Notes: a model not told the origin generated them from the letters alone. DNA of 8,542 bases from Chloroflexota bacterium (GCA_002730795.1 PCAX01000061.1:1-8542), one strand, 5' to 3'. Positions 1 to 6,553 are shown, counted from the stretch's first letter. Made by a program: numbers and translations.

Positions 1-2
1 CT

Positions 3-200
3 AAAAACTGCGAAATTATATTTGGTACGAAAATAGATCCCATGATGGAAGACGAAATTTATCTTACCTTAATAGCCGCCGGATTTCCTGACGATCAAAA
101 AGATCCAAAACCCGAGTACCGCAAAAGAACTTTGGAAATTTTAGAAAACAATCAATTAACTGTACCCTCTTCTCTTGTGCCTGCATCAGGAGTAGCATAA
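3..200 (+). CDS. ftsZ: Cell division protein FtsZ, C-terminal end (partial, 5' end outside window)
   Basis: This is the last 65 codons of a reading frame that enters from the left edge and stops at TAA 198-200. FtsZ is the tubulin-like GTPase that polymerises into the cytokinetic ring. The visible part matches the end of its C-terminal domain: EIIFGTKIDPMMEDEI corresponds to the family's 'NIIFG..id..l.dei' strand, followed by LTLIAAGF, the last core strand. After the core only about 37 residues remain. They begin with a charged stretch (DDQKDPKPEYRKR) and end in LVPASGVA, and I cannot recognise the usual FtsZ C-terminal peptide (consensus near D-I-P-x-F-L-R). The GTPase T7 loop and nucleotide site lie outside the window. 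An intrinsic terminator follows 10 bases after the stop. Identification rests on two short motifs plus the neighbouring nrdR/nrdJ, a gene order I associate with Chloroflexota. Confidence 0.82.
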   Translation, partial: KNCEIIFGTKIDPMMEDEIYLTLIAAGFPDDQKDPKPEYRKRTLEILENNQLTVPSSLVPASGVA

Positions 201-209
201 AGCGATTCG

Positions 210-238
210 TTTCCCATAATCATCACTGGGAAATTTTT
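210..238 (+). terminator. Intrinsic terminator after ftsZ
   Basis: A 7-base-pair stem, TTTCCCA (210-216) with TGGGAAA (227-233), encloses a 10-base loop and is followed at once by five Ts (234-238). A G-T wobble (209/234) could extend the stem by one pair. It starts 10 bases after the ftsZ stop, where transcription would be expected to end, and it separates the division gene from the nrdR leader. The stem is short but has three G-C pairs and the right tail. Confidence 0.65.
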
Positions 239-341
239 AAGGGCAAATTTGTTTAATATCTCGAAAATTAACGTCTTTAATTTACTATTGATTTTGTCAT
301 CACACAAAGTTGATTACCACAATGCAAAGACATAAAAAGTC

Positions 342-347
342 TTGACA
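342..347 (+). promoter_or_regulatory. Possible -35 element (TTGACA) upstream of nrdR
   Basis: A perfect TTGACA lies about 150 bases before the nrdR start, in the only intergenic region between the ftsZ terminator and nrdR, so a promoter is expected here. No good -10 follows: 17 bases on reads GGTAAG, and 19 bases on reads TAAGCT. The hexamer is therefore suggestive only. If it is used, the inverted repeat at 353-367 falls between -35 and -10 and the candidate NrdR box at 382-397 falls near or just after the transcription start, both usual places for repressor binding. Confidence 0.3.
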
Positions 348-352
348 TGATA

Positions 353-367
353 ACCACCTGTGGTGGT
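353..367. promoter_or_regulatory. Inverted repeat ACCAC-N5-GTGGT, candidate operator
   Basis: ACCAC (353-357) and GTGGT (363-367) are perfect inverted arms around CTGTG. The repeat sits just downstream of TTGACA and exactly 31 bases upstream (site to site) of the candidate NrdR box at 382-397. Paired NrdR boxes are usually spaced about three helical turns apart, so this may be part of a degenerate second box spanning 351-366, although that 16-mer matches the NrdR consensus at only about half its positions. It could also be the site of an unrelated regulator. The symmetry is seen directly; the role is inferred. Confidence 0.35.
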
Positions 368-381
368 AAGCTCATTAGGTA

Positions 382-397
382 CCACTAAATATGGTGT
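382..397. promoter_or_regulatory. Candidate NrdR box upstream of nrdR-nrdJ
   Basis: The 16-mer CCACTAAATATGGTGT resembles the NrdR box as I know it (ACAC, eight A/T-rich bases, GTGT). It has CAC (383-385) and GTG (394-396) eight bases apart, and six of the eight central bases fit. NrdR sites are expected upstream of ribonucleotide reductase operons, and here the next genes are nrdR and nrdJ, so autoregulation by the first gene product is the simple reading. It lies about 98 bases before the nrdR ATG. The second box of the usual pair is only weakly present, at 351-366. Confidence 0.45.
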
Positions 398-420
398 TGG
401 GTTGTGTCCGCCCCAACATT

Positions 421-435
421 GCAAAAGATCTTTGC
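421..435. repeat. Short inverted repeat GCAAA...TTTGC in the nrdR leader
   Basis: GCAAAAGATCTTTGC has arms GCAAA (421-425) and TTTGC (431-435) around AGATC. It lies about 60 bases before the nrdR start, in the probable 5' untranslated leader. As RNA it would be a weak five-pair hairpin; as DNA it could be a protein site. I have no family-level match for it. Confidence 0.3.
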
Positions 436-494
436 TCATTTGATTTACTTGAAATGGATCTAACTTAGTGAACAGTTTTTGTAGGTTAGCTTGT

Positions 495-1031
495 ATGGTT
501 TGTCCTTTTTGCGAAAATAGCAATTCTAAGGTGGTGGAATCTCGAGAATCACCGGACGGAGTCCGGCGCAGGAGAGAATGTAATAGATGCGGACTACGTT
601 TCACCACATATGAGCGCGTTTACAAAAAAAGTATTATGATCATAAAAAGGGACGGTCGCAGGGAACCTTTCTCTCAAGAAAAACTGGAAAATTCTCTCGT
701 AGTAGCCTGTGCCAAAAGACCATTGGAGGTTGGGAAAATTTCTAGAATAGTTGTAGACATAGAAACCGAATTAAATTCTATTTCTAAATTAGAAATAGAA
801 TCGTACGTAATTGGAGAAGTTGTGATGGATAAATTGAAAAAGTTGGATCAAGTTGCATATATAAGATACGCTTCAGTGTATAGAAACTTCCAAGATGAAA
901 AAAGCTTTACACAAGCAATTGAATCACTCAATGAAATCAAAGAAAAAAGTAAAACTACAAACAAAAACCAACTTCGCCTAATTAAAGATGATTTATCAGA
1001 ATTTTCTAAAAAACGAAAACACCAAATTTAA
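495..1031 (+). CDS. nrdR: Transcriptional repressor NrdR
   Basis: NrdR is the zinc-ribbon and ATP-cone repressor that senses ATP/dATP and represses ribonucleotide reductase operons. From the ATG at 495 the protein has 178 residues and begins MVCPFC, the canonical start. A GTG at 468 would add nine residues (MNSFCRLAC) not typical of the family and has no ribosome binding site, whereas 495 is preceded by TAGGT at 482-486. The zinc ribbon uses C3, C6, C29 and C32, with the typical SRESPDGVRRRREC linker and the CGLRFTTYER helix. The ATP-cone spans about residues 46-136 and begins with IKRDGRREPFS; VAYIRYASVYRNF closes it. Residues from about 147 form a lysine-rich, probably disordered tail, longer than the usual 150-165-residue protein. 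nrdJ follows after 20 bases, so repressor and target are co-transcribed, as in the actinobacterial nrdRJ operon. Confidence 0.95.
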   Translation: MVCPFCENSNSKVVESRESPDGVRRRRECNRCGLRFTTYERVYKKSIMIIKRDGRREPFSQEKLENSLVVACAKRPLEVGKISRIVVDIETELNSISKLEIESYVIGEVVMDKLKKLDQVAYIRYASVYRNFQDEKSFTQAIESLNEIKEKSKTTNKNQLRLIKDDLSEFSKKRKHQI

Positions 1032-1051
1032 CACCTGGAGGAATTTTAAGT

Positions 1052-3472
1052 ATGGCAACAAAACCAGTCCAATATTCAAAAATGAAAACTAGCCCCATCG
1101 ATTTTAAACCAGAGGTTATTTCAGAAAACGCTAATGTCATACTTCAAAAGAGGTACCTTCAAAAAGACAATAATGGAAAAGTAACAGAAACTCCTGATGG
1201 AATGTTTAGACGGGTAGCGAAAGCTCTCGCAGAACCAGAATTAAACTACAATAAATCTTCTCAACAAGCAACACAAATTTCAGAGGATTTTTATAGGATG
1301 ATGGCCTCACTTAAATTCCTACCTAATTCACCCACCATGATGAATGCGGGTACTGGAGCTGGAACTTTATCTGCCTGTTTTGTCCTTCCATTAACAGATA
1401 GCATGGAAGGTATTATGAGGGCTGCACACGACGCAGCAATGGTACAAAAATTTGGTGGTGGAACTGGATTTGCCTTATCTGAACTTAGACCAAAAGATTC
1501 TCCCATTAAGACAACACATGGTAAAGCATGTGGACCTATATCTGTGTTGAAACATTTATCGTCAGTATCCACACTGGTTACGCAGGGAGGAAAGCGAGAT
1601 GGGGCAAACATGGCAGTCATGGATATCCACCACCCCGACATATTGGAATTCATAGAATGTAAAAGTATTGAAGGAGATATTCATAACTTCAATATATCTG
1701 TCGGAGCATCCGATGAGTTTATGGAAGCTGTCAAAAACGACTCCGAATACCCTCTTCGCAGCCTATCAGACCCTTCAGACCCAAAAAGTACAAAAATTGA
1801 AGTTGGGAAACTAAGAGCTCGTAAAGTATTTGAAAAAATCGTTCAAGGTGCTTGGAAGAACGGCGAACCTGGAATGATATTTTTAGATGAAGTAAACAGG
1901 AACAGCCCAGTAATTCATCTAGGTAAAATAACAGCTACTAACCCTTGCGGTGAACAACCTTTACTGCCTAACGAATCTTGTAATCTAGGATCAATTGATG
2001 TTGGAAAATTTGTAATTTATGATTCCTCTGGTCCAAAAATAGATTGGAACGATTTATCAAAGGTGATTCGATTATCCATCAGATTTCTTGATAACGTAAT
2101 CGACGCAAATAAATATGCAGTTGAGCCAATCAAAAAAATGACCTACGGGACAAGAAAATTAGGATTAGGAGTCATGGGATTCGCTGATCTACTAGTAAAA
2201 TTGCAAATACCATACGACAGCAAAATGGGTATCGAACTCGGTCGGAAATTAATGCTTTTCTTCAAAAACGAAGCCGACGCTGAATCTTTGTCACTGGCAA
2301 AGGAAAGAGGTCCATTTCCTGAGTGGAATAACTCCAAACAAAAAGGACGAGGCGAGCCAAAATATAGAAACGCTTGTAGATTAACCGTAGCTCCTACTGG
2401 AACAATTTCGATGATTGCAGGAGCGTCAAGCGGCATCGAACCAATATTCTCGCTAGCATTCAGAAAACAAAATATACTAGGAGGAGAAACCCTTTATTAT
2501 GTGGATGGTAACTTTGAAAAAATGGCCAACGAAGGTGGTTTCTACAGCGAAGAACTATTGGAATATTTGTCTAATGGTGGTTCTCTCCAAGAAAGACAGG
2601 ACGTCCCAGATAATATAAAACGACTTTTCCGTGTGTCATCAGACATATCACCGGAAGACCATGTATTAATGCAGGCAGCATTCCAAGAAAGCACCGACGC
2701 TGGTATATCTAAAACCATCAACTTTCCAAACACCGCTTCAATCGAAGACGTAGAATCCGCTTATATGTTAGCCTGGGAAACAAAGTGCAAAGGAATAACT
2801 GTTTACAGAGCAGGTAGCCGGGATAAGGAAGTTCTCACAACAGGGCATTCAAAACAAGAATACGGAGACGAATCAACGGATTTAACCGATCAGATTAAAT
2901 CTTACGTGGTGGAAAGAGATAGGCCCCAAGCTTTGAGTGGAATAACACGTAGAGTTAGGACTGGACGGGGTAATTTGTTTGTAACAATAAACGTAGCTGA
3001 TGATGGAAGGCCATTTGAAGTTTTTGCTACCCACGGTAAAGCCGGAGGCAACGATGCAGCTATGGCTGAAGCAGTTTCCAGAATGGCATCTCTTTCATTA
3101 AGATGCGGAATAAATCCTCAAGACGTCGTCGAACAACTCAGAGGTATAACTGATGTACCGTCATGGGATGGAGGGGAATTAATAAGGTCCGTTCCAGATG
3201 CTATCGCACTAGTATTAGAACAATTGGTTAATAAACCACCAGAATCTATCAAAGACCTACGAAACAGTGATTCACACCAATCGGAAATGTTCGCCTCTCG
3301 TTCACCAAAAGAATTAGGACTCCCAACGACTGCTTCAATAGATGTTATCCAATCTAAACCTAAAGTTGAAGTCACAGTCGGAGAAACACAATTATGCCCT
3401 GAATGCTCATATGGTTTAGCCCATGAAGAAGGTTGTGTTAAATGTTATTCGTGCGGTTTTAGTAAGTGTTAA
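1052..3472 (+). CDS. nrdJ: Vitamin B12-dependent (class II) ribonucleotide reductase
   Basis: This 806-residue enzyme reduces ribonucleotides to deoxyribonucleotides using an adenosylcobalamin-generated thiyl radical, and works with or without oxygen. The start has a strong ribosome binding site (GGAGGA, 1037-1042, nine bases before the ATG). Catalytic features are clear: NSPTMMNAG (92-100), the first redox cysteine C109, GGGTGFALSELRP (135-147), the active-site loop NPCGE (297-301) with N297, radical C299 and E301, and partner C310 eleven residues after C299, as in the Thermotoga enzyme. PTGTIS (448-453) is the conserved phosphate-binding loop. Residues about 612-735 form a TSCPD-type domain of the cysteine-free kind (GKAGGNDAA, RSVPDAIA). 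The C-terminus has cysteines at 782, 785, 795, 798, 801 and 806 (CPEC...CVKCYSCGFSKC), matching the zinc-ribbon-like redox tail that re-reduces the active site. No N-terminal ATP-cone is visible, so overall activity control probably falls to NrdR. Confidence 0.96.
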   Translation: MATKPVQYSKMKTSPIDFKPEVISENANVILQKRYLQKDNNGKVTETPDGMFRRVAKALAEPELNYNKSSQQATQISEDFYRMMASLKFLPNSPTMMNAGTGAGTLSACFVLPLTDSMEGIMRAAHDAAMVQKFGGGTGFALSELRPKDSPIKTTHGKACGPISVLKHLSSVSTLVTQGGKRDGANMAVMDIHHPDILEFIECKSIEGDIHNFNISVGASDEFMEAVKNDSEYPLRSLSDPSDPKSTKIEVGKLRARKVFEKIVQGAWKNGEPGMIFLDEVNRNSPVIHLGKITATNPCGEQPLLPNESCNLGSIDVGKFVIYDSSGPKIDWNDLSKVIRLSIRFLDNVIDANKYAVEPIKKMTYGTRKLGLGVMGFADLLVKLQIPYDSKMGIELGRKLMLFFKNEADAESLSLAKERGPFPEWNNSKQKGRGEPKYRNACRLTVAPTGTISMIAGASSGIEPIFSLAFRKQNILGGETLYYVDGNFEKMANEGGFYSEELLEYLSNGGSLQERQDVPDNIKRLFRVSSDISPEDHVLMQAAFQESTDAGISKTINFPNTASIEDVESAYMLAWETKCKGITVYRAGSRDKEVLTTGHSKQEYGDESTDLTDQIKSYVVERDRPQALSGITRRVRTGRGNLFVTINVADDGRPFEVFATHGKAGGNDAAMAEAVSRMASLSLRCGINPQDVVEQLRGITDVPSWDGGELIRSVPDAIALVLEQLVNKPPESIKDLRNSDSHQSEMFASRSPKELGLPTTASIDVIQSKPKVEVTVGETQLCPECSYGLAHEEGCVKCYSCGFSKC

Positions 3473-3508
3473 CAATTCACAATCGTTGATAAATATATGA
3501 CGATGGGG

Positions 3509-3536
3509 AACTAGCTTAATGGGATTAAAGTTAGTT
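3509..3536. repeat. Imperfect inverted repeat between nrdJ and pdxA
   Basis: AACTAGCTTAAT (3509-3520) and ATTAAAGTTAGTT (3524-3536) are near-complementary around a GGG loop, with a bulge in the middle of the stem. It lies in the 81-base spacer after nrdJ and 17 bases before the pdxA ATG. There is no T-run after it, so it is not a classical terminator. It might stabilise the nrdJ 3' end or modulate entry into pdxA, which has no good Shine-Dalgarno sequence. It is mostly A-T pairs and may mean nothing. Confidence 0.35.
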
Positions 3537-3553
3537 ACTAAAAACTAAGAAAC

Positions 3554-4567
3554 ATGACGACAATACCTAAAATAGCAATAACCCTTGGAGATCCTTCAGG
3601 GATAGGCCCGGAAATCGTAGTAAAAGCTATTACTCACCCTTCTCTAGGCAAGACATCACAAAAGATCGTAATAGGAACAACCCGGCAAGTAATAAAAGCA
3701 CTTCAGTTGGCAGGAATAGAGAAAGAAGTTCAAACTTTAAAACATCCTACCAACACGGAAGAAACAGACGATGTAATCCGAGTTCTAGAATGCCCTGAAT
3801 ATGAAGAAAAAGATTTTCTTTACGGTAAACACATAAAAGAGTCTGGGGCTGCATCTCATTTTTGGGTAGAAAGGGCAACGAAACTTTGCTTAGAAAAGTC
3901 CGTAGACGCCATGGTTACAGCTCCCGTCAACAAAGTTTCATGGAAAATAGCTGGCAGTAAAGATACTGGTCACCTAGAAGTATTTAAACGTTTAACTTCG
4001 TCTGATTATGTGGCTACTATGTTGTTAAGCGACAATTTAAGGTGCATGCACTTATCGACACATAAACCTCTATCTGAGGCATGTGAGTATGTAACAAAAG
4101 AAAATGTTCTCAGAGCCATCGAACTCACATATAAACATTTTGTTGAATGGGGTTTTGAAAATCCTAAAATCGGAGTGGCCGCATTAAATCCCCATGCATC
4201 GGACGACGGTATTATAGGAAACACAGAATCCGAAGAAATCACTCCTGCAATTAACACAGCAAAATTGTTAAATATAAATGTTTCAGGTCCCCACCCTGCT
4301 GATTCTGTTTTCAATCAAGGAATTAATGGGAAATATGATGTCATTATAGTAATGTATCACGATCAGGGTCATATACCAGTCAAGGTGTTTGGGTTGGAAA
4401 GATCCGTCACCGTCAACCTTGGATTACCTTTTATACGAACCTCAGTGGATCATGGTACTGCTTTCGATATAGCTGGGAAAAATAAGGCTGATGAAACAAG
4501 TATGATTGAAGCAATAAAACTGTCTATCTCATTGGCCAATTGCCAAGGTTTTAAAGGGACTAAATAA
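3554..4567 (+). CDS. pdxA: 4-hydroxythreonine-4-phosphate dehydrogenase (PdxA family)
   Basis: PdxA oxidises 4-phosphooxy-L-threonine with NAD(P), giving after decarboxylation the 3-amino-2-oxopropyl phosphate that PdxJ uses to build pyridoxine phosphate. The protein has 337 residues, close to the usual length of about 330. It starts MTTIPKIAITLGDPSGIGPEI, the family N-terminus. The divalent-metal ligands are the three expected histidines: H170 (HLSTHKPL), H214 (ALNPHASDDG) and H269 (MYHDQGHIP). VTAPVNK (121-127), DTGHLE (137-142), GPHPADSVF (245-253) and the TSVDHGTAFDIAGK segment (296-309) are all present. The ribosome binding site before the ATG is poor. PdxA has close paralogues acting on other phosphorylated hydroxy acids (for example 4-phospho-D-threonate in four-carbon acid catabolism), so the substrate is inferred. 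No pdxJ or sugar-acid kinase is visible to decide. It lies 81 bases after nrdJ on the same strand, possibly read through. Confidence 0.88.
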   Translation: MTTIPKIAITLGDPSGIGPEIVVKAITHPSLGKTSQKIVIGTTRQVIKALQLAGIEKEVQTLKHPTNTEETDDVIRVLECPEYEEKDFLYGKHIKESGAASHFWVERATKLCLEKSVDAMVTAPVNKVSWKIAGSKDTGHLEVFKRLTSSDYVATMLLSDNLRCMHLSTHKPLSEACEYVTKENVLRAIELTYKHFVEWGFENPKIGVAALNPHASDDGIIGNTESEEITPAINTAKLLNINVSGPHPADSVFNQGINGKYDVIIVMYHDQGHIPVKVFGLERSVTVNLGLPFIRTSVDHGTAFDIAGKNKADETSMIEAIKLSISLANCQGFKGTK

Positions 4568-4642
4568 CAAACTTTTTACCCATGATATTTAATTTCTCAA
4601 ACACACTAATATTCAGTAATGCAGTAGGAAATTGAGGAAAAT

Positions 4643-5446
4643 TTGCGCATCACTTTCATAGGTGGAGGTAATATGGCAGAGGCCATAATTTCTGGTATAA
4701 AAAAAACAAATCTGGTGTACAATATAACGGTTAGCGAACCGGTTAAATCTAGAAGAACACACTTACTTGAAACATACCAAGTTAATGTTGAAAAAAATAA
4801 CGTTATTGCTATTCAAAAAGCAGATTTGATCATTCTTGCTATTAAACCTCAAAGTTTTAACGAATTGTCTTCCGAAATTTGTGAAATATTATCCGTCAAC
4901 CAAACAATTTTATCCATAATGGCGGGAATAAATTTACACCATATCAGTATGAATTTAAATCATCATAAAATTGTTCGAGTAATGCCAAATACTCCTGCCC
5001 AAGTAGGAAAAGGCGTAGCCGTATGGACGGCTACAGATTCTGTGGATTCAGAAATGTTGAAATTTATCAAAGCTATTTTCCAGAGTTGTGGACTAGAAAC
5101 ACAAGTTAACGAAGAAAAATATATCGATATAGCTACGGCTATTTCGGGCAGTGGCCCTGCCTATGTTTTCTTGTTTATTGAAGCCTTAATTGATGCGGGT
5201 GTTAAATTAGGATTGGAAAGCAGTTTAGCGAAAAAATTAGCTATAGAAACAGTTTTAGGCAGCGCACATCTGGCTTCTAATTCGACCAAACAACCTAGCG
5301 AATTAAGACGTATGGTAACCTCACCTGGTGGGACTACTGAATCAGGATTAAAAACTCTCGAATCACATGGATTTAACACGTCTATAGATAGAGCTGTCAA
5401 TTCTGCATTTAATCGGGGTATTGAATTATCTAAGGAGGTAAAATAA
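4643..5446 (+). CDS. proC: Pyrroline-5-carboxylate reductase
   Basis: ProC performs the last step of proline synthesis, the NAD(P)H-dependent reduction of 1-pyrroline-5-carboxylate. The 267-residue length is typical. The start is TTG at 4643, giving MRITFIGGGNMAEAI directly at the Rossmann glycine loop (GGGNMA, 7-12). It is preceded by GAGGA at 4634-4638, and no ATG gives a better full-length product. Other family marks are LAIKPQ (65-70), VRVMPNTPAQVGKG (111-124), ISGSGPAYVFLFIEAL (167-182, active-site and dimer helix) and VTSPGGTTESGL (225-236), the signature near the C-terminus. It lies 75 bases after pdxA. Its end carries the ribosome binding site of the next gene, so it is probably translationally coupled to it. 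A neighbouring yggT is a common proC arrangement in bacteria. Confidence 0.95.
   Translation: MRITFIGGGNMAEAIISGIKKTNLVYNITVSEPVKSRRTHLLETYQVNVEKNNVIAIQKADLIILAIKPQSFNELSSEICEILSVNQTILSIMAGINLHHISMNLNHHKIVRVMPNTPAQVGKGVAVWTATDSVDSEMLKFIKAIFQSCGLETQVNEEKYIDIATAISGSGPAYVFLFIEALIDAGVKLGLESSLAKKLAIETVLGSAHLASNSTKQPSELRRMVTSPGGTTESGLKTLESHGFNTSIDRAVNSAFNRGIELSKEVK
5432..5439 (+). promoter_or_regulatory. Strong ribosome binding site for yggT inside the end of proC
   Basis: AAGGAGGT is a near-perfect anti-16S match eight bases before the TTG at 5448. It overlaps the codons for the last residues of ProC (SKEVK). It decides the non-ATG start of the next gene and implies that ribosomes finishing proC can reinitiate there. 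Confidence 0.8.
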
Positions 5447-5447
5447 A

Positions 5448-5693
5448 TTGATATCTGTTTTAGATAACTTTTGTCAAATCCTTTTTTTCTTAATCATAAT
5501 TAGGTCATTGTCAACGTGGTTCCCAAACTCAGCAAGAACAAATCCCATTATTAGATTGGTTTATTATATAACTGATCCCCTGATAGTGCCTCTATCCAGA
5601 GTAGTACCTCGTTTAGGTATGATAGATTTAACACCTATGATAGCAGCGATAATATTAATCGCATTACAGCGATTATTGCGTTCCATTGCTTAG
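5448..5693 (+). CDS. yggT: YggT-family integral membrane protein
   Basis: This is a small 81-residue membrane protein with two predicted hydrophobic spans, about residues 8-25 and 62-79. Between them is the YggT-family loop: RSLSTWFPNS (19-28), N32-P33, the YYITDPLIVPLSRVVP stretch (39-54) and GMIDLTP (57-63). The TDPL, following prolines and the I-D-L/S-P step into the second helix are what I use for the call. The family occurs widely beside proC and cell-division genes in bacteria and as CCB3/YlmG in plastids, with links to membrane or division-site organisation and osmotic stress; its molecular role here cannot be read from the sequence. The start is TTG, supported by AAGGAGGT. It begins one base after the proC stop and ends four bases from the convergent birA stop. 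Confidence 0.88.
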   Translation: MISVLDNFCQILFFLIIIRSLSTWFPNSARTNPIIRLVYYITDPLIVPLSRVVPRLGMIDLTPMIAAIILIALQRLLRSIA

Positions 5694-5697
5694 TATT

Positions 5698-6483
5698 TTA
5701 ATTAGGGACATTTAATCGATTTATAATCCGAATATCCCCTGCCGAAACACAATACCTGTAACCGGCTTTATCTATTAAAAGTACCCTGCCATAACTGTCA
5801 ACATTTTCAACTAAAGCCTTTAAATGTTTCGGGCTTTTACCAGTGCCTAAGTATGAATAAGTAATTTCTTCACCGACGCAGTTTAAATAACTTTTCCATT
5901 CGTTCACAACGGATTCCCCGTTGGATAATCTTTGCAACAATGTATCAAAATGGTTAATAAGTAAATTCAGGGTGAATAAACGGTCTACATCCCTGTTCAG
6001 AAGGGTTTTCATACTCGTAGTTCTATCGGGAAGGAGATCGTGAACACTAGGATCAAGATTGATATTTAAACCGATCCCTACAACCACATTACATAGTGAA
6101 TCATATTGTTGGAACCTAGATTCCGCTATAACACCCGAAATTTTGTCACCGTCGATTTGAATATCATTGGGCCATTTAATAGCAATTTCGGCATTATCAA
6201 CGTACGGTTTAATCGTGTAAACAACCGATAAAGCAGCCGCCATCAATATTTCAGGTACAATATTGCCTTTTAACTTCAATAAAACCGAGCATAAAATATC
6301 TTCGCCTTTATTTGAAAACCATTTGTTTCCCGTACGACCCCTACCTGACGTTTGATGATCAGCCAGTATCACCAAGCCACTTTCCGCTTTTCCTTGTTCA
6401 AATAAATTCCAGGCATAATTCATAGTGGAATCGACTCTTGTCAGATGAGTAATGTGATTCCCTATGACGATTCGTTTAGACAC
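5698..6483 (-). CDS. birA: Biotin--[acetyl-CoA-carboxylase] ligase, monofunctional
   Basis: Biotin-protein ligase activates biotin with ATP to biotinyl-AMP and transfers it to a lysine on biotin carboxyl carrier domains, such as that of acetyl-CoA carboxylase. The 261-residue protein starts at GTG 6483 (reverse strand) and opens directly with the catalytic domain: RVDSTMNYA (16-24), ADHQTSGRGRTGNKW (41-55) with the biotinyl-AMP glycine-arginine loop, KWPNDI (103-108), KISGVIAES (114-122) and GIGLNIN (136-142). The C-terminal 50-60 residues match the SH3-like domain (SYGRVLLID, SAGDI). There is no N-terminal winged-helix domain, so unlike E. coli BirA it should not repress a biotin operon. A GGTGGA eleven bases before the GTG is a plausible though distant ribosome binding site. 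The gene faces yggT tail to tail and is divergent from the aminotransferase. Confidence 0.93.
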   Translation of the reverse strand: MSKRIVIGNHITHLTRVDSTMNYAWNLFEQGKAESGLVILADHQTSGRGRTGNKWFSNKGEDILCSVLLKLKGNIVPEILMAAALSVVYTIKPYVDNAEIAIKWPNDIQIDGDKISGVIAESRFQQYDSLCNVVVGIGLNINLDPSVHDLLPDRTTSMKTLLNRDVDRLFTLNLLINHFDTLLQRLSNGESVVNEWKSYLNCVGEEITYSYLGTGKSPKHLKALVENVDSYGRVLLIDKAGYRYCVSAGDIRIINRLNVPN

Positions 6484-6553
6484 CCTTTATTTAATCCACC
6501 CGTTTTCTTATTCCTGATATATTTAGACACATTAAAAATATACTTGTTAATCA

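Noticed and set aside
201..494. Cobalamin riboswitch before the B12-dependent reductase operon
   Set aside because: I looked for the conserved B12-box core and paired elements in the leader and could not find them; the length is also marginal. A covariance-model search would be decisive.
468..494. Earlier GTG start for nrdR, adding nine residues
   Set aside because: No ribosome binding site precedes it, while the ATG at 495 has TAGGT at a suitable distance and gives the canonical MxCPFC N-terminus.
314..607. 97-codon minus-strand reading frame across the nrdR leader and start
   Set aside because: It overlaps the certain nrdR zinc-ribbon coding region, has no recognisable motif and has no ribosome binding site I can support; it is a chance open frame.
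2897..3240. TSCPD domain of NrdJ lacking cysteines at the positions where some family members have them (R639, N667, D701, V714)
   Set aside because: A cysteine-free form (GKAGSD..., RSLPDAIA-like) is common among other class II reductases as I recall them, so this looks like the known alternative subtype and not a loss.
5668..5700. AGCGAT/ATTGCT stem at the end of yggT as its terminator
   Set aside because: The six-pair stem includes a G-T wobble and an 11-base loop, lies inside the coding sequence, and is followed by a broken T tract; too weak to call.
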